Source: Streptomyces sp. NBC_00448 (lineage in GTDB: Bacteria; Actinomycetota; Actinomycetes; Streptomycetales; Streptomycetaceae). From it: 64,000 nucleotides of DNA. The notes beneath the pieces are model-generated. The model did not search any database. It worked only from the letters and a program-made list of their open reading frames with translations, and had not been told where the DNA came from. A program made the position numbers and the translations under genes. Below, one piece after another: positions 40,805 to 48,934 of the stretch. The stretch covers positions 9,194,501-9,258,500 of the forward strand of contig NZ_CP107913.1 of assembly GCF_036014115.1 (NCBI RefSeq). Reading direction: 5' to 3'. Position 1 is the first letter of the stretch. Each line of letters starts with the position of its first letter.

Positions 40805-41341
40805 GTGACGGAGCCGCTGCCCGACTTCCCCTACCACCCCGACCCCGTGGCGACCGGCTCGGTCGCCGCCGCGGAGCGGACCTGCGTCTGCTGCGGGCGG
40901 GCCCGCGGGTACCTCTACCGCGGTCCGGTCCACGCCGAGGCCGACCTGGCCGGCCGGATCTGCCCCTGGTGCGTGGCGGACGGCAGCGCCGCGCGCCGGT
41001 ACGACGCCCACTTCATCGGCGACCCGATCGGCGACGAGGTGCCGCTGGAGGTCCTGCTGAGGGTGGACCGCCACACGCCCGGGTACAGCGCGTGGCAGGA
41101 CCCCCGCTGGTACTTCCACTGCGGCGACGGTGCCGCGTTCCTCGGCGCAGTCGGCGCGGCCGAACTCGCCGCGTACCCGGACGCGTTGGCCTTCCTGCGC
41201 GGTGAGATCGCGAGCTGGGGCTGGGCCGTCGCGGACATCGCGAGATACCTCGCCGCGCTGCACCGCGACGGACAGCCGACCGCGTACCTCTTCCGCTGCC
41301 GCGTGTGCGGCGCCCACCTCGCCCACTCCGATTTCACGTAG
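40805..41341 (+). CDS. CbrC family protein (UPF0167)
   Basis: 178 residues. The family start PLPDFPYHPDPVATGSV is followed by zinc-finger-like cysteine pairs (CVCCGRARGYLYRGP; CPWCVADGSAA) and the C-terminal FRCRVCGAHLAHSD. The related E. coli CbrC is linked to colicin E2 tolerance, but the molecular role is unknown. The GTG at 40805 is the first start matching the family length. It converges with a P-loop kinase gene. Confidence 0.88.
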   Translation: MTEPLPDFPYHPDPVATGSVAAAERTCVCCGRARGYLYRGPVHAEADLAGRICPWCVADGSAARRYDAHFIGDPIGDEVPLEVLLRVDRHTPGYSAWQDPRWYFHCGDGAAFLGAVGAAELAAYPDALAFLRGEIASWGWAVADIARYLAALHRDGQPTAYLFRCRVCGAHLAHSDFT

Positions 41342-41361
41342 CGCGGGCGCCGGCGTCTTCG

Positions 41362-41922
41362 TCAGGTGAAGGAGGGCCAACGGTCGGTGGACCAGGCGTG
41401 CCAGGTGGGCCAAGGGGTGGGGGGAGCGTCGAGGTCGTGTCCGGTGAGTTCGGCGGGAGTGGGTTCTTGGAAGGCGGCTCGCCAGCGGAGGATGTCCGCT
41501 TCGGTCATGGGGAAGGTTTCGTCCGGGGTGGTCGCCTGGCGGTGGGCGATCCGGGCGCGTTGGGTGTCGAGGTCCACCGGCGCGTACACGAGGTGGCAGG
41601 TGGCGCCCGCGGACCTCGCCAGCCAGCGGATCGCGGACCGCTCGTCGCGCGACCAGCAGCCGAAGTCCAGGATCACGTGGGCGCCCAGCCGCAGCGCCTG
41701 CAGGGCGAGGGAGAGCAGCCGTCCCTCCAGCACGTCGCGCTTGCCGCCCGCGTCGGAATCGCCGAAGAGCGGGATCATCCACTCGTCGGGCGTCAGCCGC
41801 AGCGCGCCGTGCTGTGCGGCCAGCTCCCGGGCCCGCGTGGTCTTGCCGGCTCCGGGCAGGCCGACGGTCAGGAACAACAGGGTCACACCGGGATCGTTCA
41901 GGGAGACCGGGGCGGAGGACAA
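41362..41922 (-). CDS. P-loop NTPase, small-molecule kinase-like
   Basis: About 186 residues of the AAA_33/zeta-like group: Walker A GLPGAGKTT and a Walker-B-like VILDFGCWSRDERS, with the lid region ARIAHRQAT. Family members phosphorylate small molecules or polynucleotides; some zeta toxins share the fold, but no antitoxin gene is adjacent. The start is uncertain (TTG 41922 or GTG 41886). It lies 38 bases from the YihY gene on the same strand and could be its distal operon partner. Confidence 0.8.
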   Translation of the reverse strand: MSSAPVSLNDPGVTLLFLTVGLPGAGKTTRARELAAQHGALRLTPDEWMIPLFGDSDAGGKRDVLEGRLLSLALQALRLGAHVILDFGCWSRDERSAIRWLARSAGATCHLVYAPVDLDTQRARIAHRQATTPDETFPMTEADILRWRAAFQEPTPAELTGHDLDAPPTPWPTWHAWSTDRWPSFT

Positions 41923-41959
41923 CCGCTTTCTCCGGGCGGGTACGGACTCGGGTGCGGGT

Positions 41960-42940
41960 TCAGGTGCGCCGGTGCGCCTCGGACGGGCTCTGGGCCGAGG
42001 CCGGGCGCGGCACGGCGGGGAGGAAACGGGAGAGCGGGGGCTCGGTGGCCAGGACGGCGCCCGCGGTGATGGTGAAGGTCAGGGTGACGCAGATCGCGAT
42101 CAGCCAGGACAGGAGGGTGAAGACCGAGCCGAGCGGGCCGTAGGTGGCGAGGCTGCGGTTGAGCGCGATCGGCATGTAGACGCGGGCCGTGACCGAGAGC
42201 GCGGTCATCGCGGCGGCGGTGAGGACCGCGCCCGGCAGCAGGGGCAGCCAGGGCAGGCGGGCGCCGAGCAGGAGGTGCTGGGTCCACCACCAGACCGCGA
42301 GGTCGGCGAGGAAGATCAGCGGCACCCCGAGCCACGGCCCGGCGCCGAGCCCGTCGCGCAGCGGCCCCTGCAGGACGAGCACCGCCACCCAGGCCACGAT
42401 CCAGGCGAACCAGCGCCACACCACCACCCGCGCCGCCGAGCGCGGCAGCAGCCAGGCGCGCTCGCAGACCCGGGCCATCGCCCGGCTGCTGGCGGTCGCG
42501 GCCAGCAGCGCGACCAGCGCACCGATCGCCCCGGTGGTCTGCCGCTCGGTGTCGGTGTCGGTGCTGCCCGGGCGGTAGAGCTGTTCGAGCTGCCGCTGGG
42601 CGCTTCCGTTCAGTCCGAAGAGGTCCTGCGCGGAGTCGAGGATGTGGGTGCGGACGGACTGCGGGGTGAAGGCGGCCGCCACGAACATGAACGGCACGGC
42701 AGTGAGGAAGAGCTGCGCCGCCAGGCGGGTGGCCGCGTCCAGCAGGTTCACCGACAGCAGGCGCGCGGTCAGCTCGGTCAGTACGGGGAAGCGCTGCTCG
42801 GCCGCCCGGCGCGCGGCCAGCGTCCGCACCCGCAACGCCGCCCAGTGCCCGCGCCGGCGCCCGCCCTCGCGCGCCCGCGCCCGCCGGGACCCGCCGCCCT
42901 TGCGGTCCGGCTCGCCCGGAGGCGGGGCCGTGGTGGCCAT
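41960..42940 (-). CDS. YihY/BrkB-family inner membrane protein
   Basis: 326 residues, with about six hydrophobic helices after a very basic N-terminal stretch (rich in Arg/Gly). Hydrophobic segments include LAAQLFLTAVPFMFVAAAF, VVVWRWFAWIVAWVAVLVL and FTLLSWLIAICVTLTFTITA. The family was once mis-assigned as RNase BN; its role is unknown (possible transport). The ATG at 42940 follows ggagg. It heads a possible two-gene unit with the P-loop kinase. Confidence 0.85.
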   Translation of the reverse strand: MATTAPPPGEPDRKGGGSRRARAREGGRRRGHWAALRVRTLAARRAAEQRFPVLTELTARLLSVNLLDAATRLAAQLFLTAVPFMFVAAAFTPQSVRTHILDSAQDLFGLNGSAQRQLEQLYRPGSTDTDTERQTTGAIGALVALLAATASSRAMARVCERAWLLPRSAARVVVWRWFAWIVAWVAVLVLQGPLRDGLGAGPWLGVPLIFLADLAVWWWTQHLLLGARLPWLPLLPGAVLTAAAMTALSVTARVYMPIALNRSLATYGPLGSVFTLLSWLIAICVTLTFTITAGAVLATEPPLSRFLPAVPRPASAQSPSEAHRRT

Positions 42941-43036
42941 GGCTACCTCCGGCACGTGGGGGGACGCACTGAGGGAATTATGCGATGAATGCGGCATCCA
43001 CGCCGTTCGGGGCAGGCCGGGGCAGCGCGAGGAATT

Positions 43037-43055
43037 CACTAAGGTATCCTTAGTG
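43037..43055. promoter_or_regulatory. Palindromic operator before the FMN reductase gene
   Basis: cactaaggtatccttagtg is a perfect inverted repeat (8-3-8), 74 bases before the reductase start. It is a likely site for the HxlR regulator encoded by the second gene of the operon. Confidence 0.7.
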
Positions 43056-43128
43056 CGCTGGGCGGATCGGCCCGGCGTACCGCTGGAACCGCGGAAACAC
43101 CGAAACGCAGCACGCAGAAGGAGACGCG

Positions 43129-43722
43129 ATGTCGAAGCTCGGGATCATTGTGGCGAGCACCAGGCCGGGACGGCTGGGTCTGCCGATCGCCCAGTGGTTC
43201 GAGGGGGAGGCGCGTACGCACGGCGGCTTCGACGAGATCGACCTGATCGACCTCGCCGAGATCGCGCTGCCCTTCATGAACGAGCCGAACCACCCGCGGC
43301 TCGGCCAGTACACCCACCAGCACACCCGCGACTGGAGCGCCCGGGTCGCCGGCGTGGACGCGCTGGTCTTCGTGATGCCGGAGTACAACTACGGCTACAA
43401 CGCCGAGCTGAAGAACGCCATCGACTACCTGCACAACGAGTGGCTCTACAAGCCGGTCGGCTTCGTCAGCTACGGCGGGGTCTCCGCGGGCACCCGCGCG
43501 GTCCAGATGATCAAGCAGGTCGTGACCACCCTGAAGATGACGCCGGTCTTCGAGGGCGTCAGCATCCCCTTCGTCCGCCAGTTCATCGACGAGGAGGAGC
43601 AGGTGCAGCCGAACGAGACCATGCTCGCGTCGTCCAAGGCGATGCTGGACGAGCTGGTCAGGGTCGAGGCGGCGCTGCGCCCGCTGCGGCCCGCTCTGGC
43701 AGAATCCCGGCAGGGCGCGTAA
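43129..43722 (+). CDS. NADPH-dependent FMN reductase family oxidoreductase
   Basis: 197 residues of flavodoxin-like FMN_red type: KLGIIVASTRPGRLGLPIAQ (FMN phosphate loop), VFVMPEYNYGYNAELKNAID (isoalloxazine-binding loop), and GFVSYGGVSAGTRAV. It is probably a quinone or azo reductase. An HxlR gene follows and a palindrome precedes it, matching the QorR/HypR type of redox-responsive control. A ribosome binding site (aaggag) lies before the ATG. Confidence 0.92.
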   Translation: MSKLGIIVASTRPGRLGLPIAQWFEGEARTHGGFDEIDLIDLAEIALPFMNEPNHPRLGQYTHQHTRDWSARVAGVDALVFVMPEYNYGYNAELKNAIDYLHNEWLYKPVGFVSYGGVSAGTRAVQMIKQVVTTLKMTPVFEGVSIPFVRQFIDEEEQVQPNETMLASSKAMLDELVRVEAALRPLRPALAESRQGA

Positions 43723-43794
43723 CACCGCACCGACAGCGCCGCGCGCGGGCCGCCCGCCCGCCCGCGGCGCGCACTACGGAGACGGGGGTCCCCG

Positions 43795-44226
43795 ATGGCG
43801 TCCCAGGACCATGCGGCAGCGATCGAGATCCATCGGGTGTGCGAGCGGTTCCACGCCGCCATCGAGCTGATCGGGGGCCGGTGGACCGGCGCCATCCTGC
43901 GCGCCGTGTTCACCGGCCAGCACCGCTTCGCACACATCCGGGCGGCCGTGCCGGGGCTGAGCGACACCATGCTCGCCCAGCGGCTGCGCACCCTGGAGGA
44001 GCACGGCGTGCTCGAACGCCGGGCCGGGGCGAGCGGCCCGGCCCCGGTCGAGTACCACCTCACCGACAAGGGGCGGGAGTTGGAGCCGGTGCTGGAGGCG
44101 GTCATCGCCTGGTCGCACCGCTGGATTCCGCTCCCGCCGGCTACCGCGCCCGACTCGCCGCCCGCGCCGGCCCCTTCGTCCGGGCCCGACTCGCCTTCCG
44201 CGCAGGCCCCTTCGCCCGCGGGGTGA
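43795..44226 (+). CDS. HxlR-family transcriptional regulator
   Basis: 143 residues. HxlR core: VCERFHAAIELIGGRWTGAI, then RFAHIRAAVPGLSDTMLAQR and YHLTDKGRELEPVL, with Cys17 (RVCERF) at the place where redox-sensing members carry their cysteine. It has a proline/serine-rich tail of about 30 residues. It is encoded 72 bases after the FMN reductase gene on the same strand, so it likely controls the pair through the palindrome at 43037-43055. The ATG start has a ggag-rich leader. Confidence 0.9.
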   Translation: MASQDHAAAIEIHRVCERFHAAIELIGGRWTGAILRAVFTGQHRFAHIRAAVPGLSDTMLAQRLRTLEEHGVLERRAGASGPAPVEYHLTDKGRELEPVLEAVIAWSHRWIPLPPATAPDSPPAPAPSSGPDSPSAQAPSPAG

Positions 44227-44254
44227 CCCCGCCGCTCGCCCCGGCCTCGCCCGG

Positions 44255-45973
44255 CTACGACGTGATCAGGTCGAACTCCTCCCACGGCCCGATCGCCGTG
44301 CGGTTCGCGATCAGCGGCGCCGCGCCCGCGTCCTCCGCGGTCACGTAGTCGCCGTCGGCCTGCGCCAGCAGGCTGACGCTGCCGTCGCCGTTGTGCACCA
44401 GCTGGAAGGTCTCCCATCCGCCGACCGCCGTACGGTTGGCGATCAGCGGGTCGGCGCCCGCGTCGTCCGCGGTCACGATCAGCCCGTTCGCGTGCGCGCG
44501 CAGCGCGATGTCGCCGCCGCCCAGGTCGAGTTCGTCGAACTGCTCCCACGTCCCGATCGCCGTGGCGCTCGCGATCAGCGGTGCCGCACCGGCGTTGGCG
44601 GCCGTGACGTACTCGCCGTCGGCGTGCGACCGCAGGCTCACCACGTCTGCGGACGGCTGGCTGCCGGAGCCGTCGAAGAGCGACAGGTCGACGGCGTCGG
44701 CGATGGCCTGCAACCCGGCCTCGTTCGGGTGGAGATGGTCGCCCGCGTCGTACGACGGCAGGTAGCGCTCCGGGTTCGCCGGGTCGTGGGTCGCGGCGTC
44801 CTGGTCGACCACGGCGTCGCACCCGCTGCCCGCGCCGCGGATGAAGGCGTTGACCGCGTCGCGGGAGTCCTCGCCGGCCTGCGACCAGCCGCCCGACCCC
44901 TGGAACGGGGTGAGCGTCGAGCACAGGAAGGAGATGCCGGCCTGGTGCGCGCGCGAGATGAGCTGCTGGAGCGCGGCGATCAACTGGTCGCCGGTGGGCG
45001 GGTTCGCCACCCCGACATCGTTGATCGGGTCGTCGGAGAAGATCACCCAGCGCACTCCGGGCTGGCCGACCACGTCCCGGTCGAAGCGGTTGAGCGCGCT
45101 CTGCCCGGCGCCGTCGCTGAGCAGCTTGTTGCCGCTGATGCCCTGGTTGAGCACGCCGACCGTACGGCCGCTGTCCGACAGCCGCTGCGCGAGGTCGTTG
45201 GGCCAGCGGCGGTTGTCGTCCTGGGCTGAGGCCACCCCGTCGGTGATCGACGCGCCGAGCGTGACCACCGCGCCCGCGGCCGCGGTGTTCTGCACGTCAA
45301 GATTGGTCAGGAACGCGTAACTGCCGCTTGTCGAGGCTCCGTTGAGCGTCGCGTCGGCGCTTACGTCGCCGCCCGCCAGGTAGTTGGTCTGGGTGCCCTG
45401 CTGGTGGTAGGTCGCCGAGCCGGTCGCGTTCGGCAGGTAGAAGCTGACCGCCACGTCCGACAGCGCGGACACCGTGAACGCCACCGAGTCGCTGACCGCC
45501 GTGGCGCCCGCCGGGATCGTCACCGACGGCTGCCCGCCGAAGTCCACCACCCGATCCGTGCCGGTGTCCACCGACGAGCCCGAGGTGCGCCGCGCCACGT
45601 GCACGTCGGAAACGGTCAGCGGCGCCGACCCGAAGGCGTTGGAGATCCGGATACGGGCCGCGCTGCCGCCGATGCTGGTGTGCACGATCTGCCGGAGGGT
45701 CTGCTGGCCGTACGACGGGCCGCCGCTCTGCGGGGAGACCGACCAGCTCCCGGTCCAGCCTCCGGCGTCGGCGGCCGGAGCGGACGCGCGCGCGGGTGCG
45801 GACTGCGGTGCGGACCCGGATACGGGTGCGGCTGCAGGCTCGGATGCGGGCTCGGATGCGGTCGGCGTCGCTGCCGACGCGCCGGAGGACAGCGCCGGGA
45901 CGAACAACCCGGCGGCGAGCAGGACGGCCGTGAGGACCGCCGCTCGCCGGCGGATCGGTACGCGTCGTTGCAT
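44255..45973 (-). CDS. Secreted SGNH/GDSL hydrolase with fascin-like repeats
   Basis: 572 residues. A signal peptide (VLTAVLLAAGLFVPALSSGA) and a low-complexity linker (about 30-70) are followed by a beta-rich domain and an SGNH esterase domain: block I TLGASITDG with the nucleophile Ser, a block III-like FSDDPINDVG where the usual Gly before xND is Pro, and block V DHLHPNEAG with the catalytic Asp/His. The C-terminal 130 residues are three similar segments (ADGEYVTAANAGAAPLIA; ANGLIVTADDAGADPLIA; ADGDYVTAEDAGAAPLIA), a fascin-like beta-trefoil probably binding carbohydrate. The ATG follows caggag. Confidence 0.85.
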   Translation of the reverse strand: MQRRVPIRRRAAVLTAVLLAAGLFVPALSSGASAATPTASEPASEPAAAPVSGSAPQSAPARASAPAADAGGWTGSWSVSPQSGGPSYGQQTLRQIVHTSIGGSAARIRISNAFGSAPLTVSDVHVARRTSGSSVDTGTDRVVDFGGQPSVTIPAGATAVSDSVAFTVSALSDVAVSFYLPNATGSATYHQQGTQTNYLAGGDVSADATLNGASTSGSYAFLTNLDVQNTAAAGAVVTLGASITDGVASAQDDNRRWPNDLAQRLSDSGRTVGVLNQGISGNKLLSDGAGQSALNRFDRDVVGQPGVRWVIFSDDPINDVGVANPPTGDQLIAALQQLISRAHQAGISFLCSTLTPFQGSGGWSQAGEDSRDAVNAFIRGAGSGCDAVVDQDAATHDPANPERYLPSYDAGDHLHPNEAGLQAIADAVDLSLFDGSGSQPSADVVSLRSHADGEYVTAANAGAAPLIASATAIGTWEQFDELDLGGGDIALRAHANGLIVTADDAGADPLIANRTAVGGWETFQLVHNGDGSVSLLAQADGDYVTAEDAGAAPLIANRTAIGPWEEFDLITS

Positions 45974-46254
45974 GGGAACTCCTGAGGGGGGAGGAGCGGG
46001 CGGGATGCCTGCTCCGTGGAGGTGCGACGGCGGACGCCTGGACTGTAAGTCCGCGCCCTGGTCCACGCCAATCCCCTTGCGGGCGGCGAAAGTTCGGATG
46101 ACTCGCGGACGGATGTCCCGTGTGGTGGCGAAATTCGGCCGACCGGCGCCCTGACATCGGATCTCTCGGCCACCGAGGTGGTGTGGTGACTCCGGTCACC
46201 ACTTCGGCCGCACGGCTGCCGCGGCGCCGCGATTTGCTACGGTTGAGGTGTTCG

Positions 46255-46296
46255 CCCCGACGAGCGCGCCGTACCGGGACCCTGCAAAGACGGCGC
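46255..46296 (+). promoter_or_regulatory. Guanidine-III riboswitch (ykkC-III)
   Basis: The 42 bases from ccccgacgag to agacggcgc match the known guanidine-III aptamer closely: gacgag, then gcgccgtacc, a variable hairpin loop, then aaagacggcgc, in which the last segment pairs back with gcgccgt as in the family pseudoknot. It lies 34 bases before the SMR exporter start, where the ribosome binding site could be masked or released. The rest of 45974-46330 contains only a small dyad (ggactgtaagtcc, 46040-46052). Confidence 0.85.
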
Positions 46297-46330
46297 ACCC
46301 CCGTAGTCACCAACCCGCGGAGGTGCCGTC

Positions 46331-46651
46331 ATGGCATGGGTCCTGATCATTGTCGCCGGTCTGCTCGAGGTCGCCTGGTCGATCGGCATGAAGTACACCG
46401 ACGGTTTCACCCGGCTCGGGCCGAGCCTGCTCACCGGGGCCGGCATCGTGGCGAGCATGCTGCTGCTGTCGCAGGCGGCGAAAACCCTGCCGATCGGCAC
46501 CGCGTACGGCGTCTGGGTCGGCATCGGCGCGGCCGGCGCCGCGGTGGTCGGCATGCTGCTGCTCGGCGAGCCGATCTCGGCCGCGCGGATCTTCTTCGTC
46601 TGCCTGCTGGTCGCGTCGGTGGTCGGGCTGAAGGCCACCTCGGGCCACTGA
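46331..46651 (+). CDS. gdx: SMR-family guanidinium exporter (SugE/Gdx type)
   Basis: 106 residues with four membrane helices, the SMR topology. The essential membrane Glu lies in helix 1 (VAGLLEVAWSIGMKYT), and the KYTDGFTRL sequence is that of the SugE/Gdx branch rather than EmrE. Gdx proteins export guanidinium as dimers in the inner membrane. The guanidine-III riboswitch directly upstream supports this assignment strongly: guanidine turns on its own exporter. It is followed by a strong terminator. Confidence 0.93.
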   Translation: MAWVLIIVAGLLEVAWSIGMKYTDGFTRLGPSLLTGAGIVASMLLLSQAAKTLPIGTAYGVWVGIGAAGAAVVGMLLLGEPISAARIFFVCLLVASVVGLKATSGH

Positions 46652-46711
46652 CCGGCGTCGCCTCGCCCACGGCCCGCCCGGCGCGTCCTCCGACGCCGCC
46701 CGCGGGCACGG

Positions 46712-46751
46712 ACAGGGGCCCGGATGCGGACTTCCGCACCCGGGCCCCTGT
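46712..46751. terminator. Bidirectional hairpin between gdx and the surface-protein gene
   Basis: acaggggcccgg...tgcgga and tccgca...ccgggcccctgt form a near-perfect stem of about 18 bp between two convergent genes. Confidence 0.8.
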
Positions 46752-46796
46752 GGCGCTATGGCGCCGTCAGCTGCGACGGCTATGCCTGACGCCGTG

Positions 46797-47717
46797 TCAG
46801 TGCGCGCGACCGGTGCCGCGGCGGCGTACCACGAAGGTCACCGCACCACCGAGGGCGACCAGCACCACGGCGAGCGTGGCGAACAGCCCGGTGTTGCCGC
46901 TGCTGCCGGTGTGCGCCAGCGAACCGGTCGCGGACGGCGACGGGGAGTCGGTGTCACCGACAGCCGGCGCGCTGCTCGTGGCGGTGGCGGTGGCGCTCGC
47001 CGTGTCGCTCGGCGTGGCGGAGGAGGTGTCCGTCGGGCTGCCCGACGGCGTGTCGGTCGGGGTGTTCGTGGGGGTGTCGGTCGGCGTGTCCGTCGGAGTG
47101 GTGCTGTCCGAAGGGGACGGCGATGTCGGGGGAGTGGTGGGCTCGGTGGTGGTGCAGTCCTTGCCACCGGTCGGCCCGTTCCACGAGGCGAGCAGGTTGG
47201 AGCCGATCACCGACCCGTTCGGGCCGTGCGGCGCCGGGCCGTGGCCCGCGCCGGTCTTGCCGTCGTACTCGGTGCTGCCCTTGTACAGGTCGATCTGCGC
47301 GAAGCAGCCCGTGGCGGGCGCGGTCACGCTGAGCGTGCCCTTCTTGTGGCGCTGCACGGTCACCGTGGAGAAGTCGGTGAGCACCTGCTGGCCGGAGGAC
47401 GCGAAGTCCGGGCCCTGCGCGAGGTAGACCGCGAGCGAGACCGTGCAGGTGCCGCCGTCGGCGGTCACACCGATGCTGATCCTGCCGTCGCTCGACGGCT
47501 TGATCGAGGCCAGGCCCTTGCCGGGCGTCCATGTCTTGCCCTCGACGGTGAACACGCACTTGCCGTCGGGGGTGGGCGTGCCGCCCGGTCCCTTGTGCTG
47601 CGCCGGATACGTCGACTGCCCGCCGTGTGCGGACGCCGGTCCGGCACCCACCGCCGTGGCGGCCGCGACCGCGGTCGCGGCCACGGCTATCTGCCATGTT
47701 CTGGTGCGTCTTGACAT
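46797..47717 (-). CDS. LAxTG sortase-anchored surface protein
   Basis: 306 residues. The N-terminal signal peptide (QIAVAATAVAAATAVGAGPA) precedes a globular domain of about 160 residues with four Cys, and a Thr/Pro-rich wall-spanning linker (repeats of TPTDTPTD). The class E sortase motif LAHTG begins at residue 267, followed by a membrane helix and the basic tail RRRGTGRAH. It would be attached to peptidoglycan by an SrtE-type sortase encoded elsewhere. The globular domain is not recognised. It converges with gdx. Confidence 0.85.
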   Translation of the reverse strand: MSRRTRTWQIAVAATAVAAATAVGAGPASAHGGQSTYPAQHKGPGGTPTPDGKCVFTVEGKTWTPGKGLASIKPSSDGRISIGVTADGGTCTVSLAVYLAQGPDFASSGQQVLTDFSTVTVQRHKKGTLSVTAPATGCFAQIDLYKGSTEYDGKTGAGHGPAPHGPNGSVIGSNLLASWNGPTGGKDCTTTEPTTPPTSPSPSDSTTPTDTPTDTPTNTPTDTPSGSPTDTSSATPSDTASATATATSSAPAVGDTDSPSPSATGSLAHTGSSGNTGLFATLAVVLVALGGAVTFVVRRRGTGRAH

Positions 47718-48082
47718 GAGAAAGCACCCCTCCCTCGTGCTCGGCGACCCGTGGTCGCACACGAGGGAGACCTGCTCCGGCGTGCGCCGCACCGATGTGC
47801 GCGGGCGTCGTGCGCCGGGGAACGGAATGCGCCGGGCAGCCCCGGACCCGGGATCATGACGCATCGTGTCGGTGTGACCGGAGGTATGTCAAGCCAGGTC
47901 ATAACGGCGAACACACCCTCGTCCCACCGCGTTTCGCCCGTTCCCGGACCACCTCTGACACCACCGGACACACTCACCCCGCGCTCCCCGGCCGCCTCCC
48001 CGGCGGAGGTCGTACGTCCGGCGGGGAGGCGGTCGGGGTCCGGTGGCCAGGGTCCGGTGGTCGGCGGACCGGTGGCCGGTGG
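47718..48082. other. Intergenic, surface-protein promoter region
   Basis: 365 bases without a credible gene. The right half repeats ggtccggtgg/ggaccggtgg-like words that could pair as a terminator for the GH128 gene. No operator or RNA element is recognised. Confidence 0.4.
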
Positions 48083-48922
48083 TCAGCTCGCCGCGCGGTA
48101 GGCCACGCCCGATGAGTTGGGCACGGTGCCGTCGTACAGGCCGGTGGGGCTGGTCGCGGTGGACAGGGTGAACCAGGCGTAGCGCTCGACGAACGGCAGG
48201 CTGTCGAGCATGGCGGTGGAGGAGGCGACGAAGTCGGTCTGCTGCTGTGCGGTCGGGTAGCTCGGCGTGCTGCCGGAGAAGTCGGTGAGGGCGTATTCGG
48301 TGAGCCAGATCGGCTTGTGGTAGCGGTCGTACACCGCCTGGAGGTATCCGCGCAGCTCGTCCGCGGCCGCCGACGAGAAGTCGCCGCCGTACCAGTGCAG
48401 CGGGATGAAGTCGACGCGGTAGCCGCGGGCCGCCGCGCCCGACATGAACTGGTCCAGCCAGCCGCCCGGGGTGTCGCCGCCGTACGCCACCGCCGGGGCG
48501 CCGAGCCGCAGCCCGGTCGCCTCCAACTGCGGCCACAGGTCGAGCGCCTGGCCGGGGGACATGGCCGACTGGCCGGCCAGGTCGGGTTCGTTGAAGCCGA
48601 GCAGTTCGGTGCCCTGCTGGGTGGCCTGGGCGAGGTCGGTGGCGTTGACGTTCGCAGCGCCCCAGATCATCGGCACGAACTCGGTGCCGGCCGGCCCCGT
48701 CACGGCGCCGGGCGTGGTGCTCCAGTCGTAGTACCAGCCGGCCCCGACGTCGGCGAGCGCCTGCGAGGCGCCGTCGACCGGGGTGACGCTCACGCCCTTG
48801 CGCGCGTCGGCGCCGGCCGCGGGGGTGCGGCCGAGCACGGTGAGCACGGCCAGTACGGCCAGGGCGACGACCACGGGCAGCAGGCGGGCGGGGACGCGGC
48901 CGAGGCTTCGCGAAGTGGTCAC
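48083..48922 (-). CDS. Secreted GH128 (Asl1-like) beta-1,3-glucanase
   Basis: 279 residues. A signal peptide (LLPVVVALAVLAVLTVLGRT) precedes a GH128 barrel with general acid Glu112 in GFNEPDLAGQS and nucleophile Glu209 in IWLTEYAL; FIPLHWYGGD is also typical. The family cleaves beta-1,3-glucans of fungal walls. It starts 12 bases after the thaumatin-like gene stop, so the two are co-transcribed and probably act together on the same wall polymer. Confidence 0.9.
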   Translation of the reverse strand: MTTSRSLGRVPARLLPVVVALAVLAVLTVLGRTPAAGADARKGVSVTPVDGASQALADVGAGWYYDWSTTPGAVTGPAGTEFVPMIWGAANVNATDLAQATQQGTELLGFNEPDLAGQSAMSPGQALDLWPQLEATGLRLGAPAVAYGGDTPGGWLDQFMSGAAARGYRVDFIPLHWYGGDFSSAAADELRGYLQAVYDRYHKPIWLTEYALTDFSGSTPSYPTAQQQTDFVASSTAMLDSLPFVERYAWFTLSTATSPTGLYDGTVPNSSGVAYRAAS

Positions 48923-48934
48923 GGCGACGTCCTC

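Noticed and set aside
41362..41922. Zeta-type toxin of a toxin-antitoxin pair
   Set aside because: The P-loop kinase fold fits, but no small antitoxin gene is adjacent and the neighbour is a YihY membrane protein.
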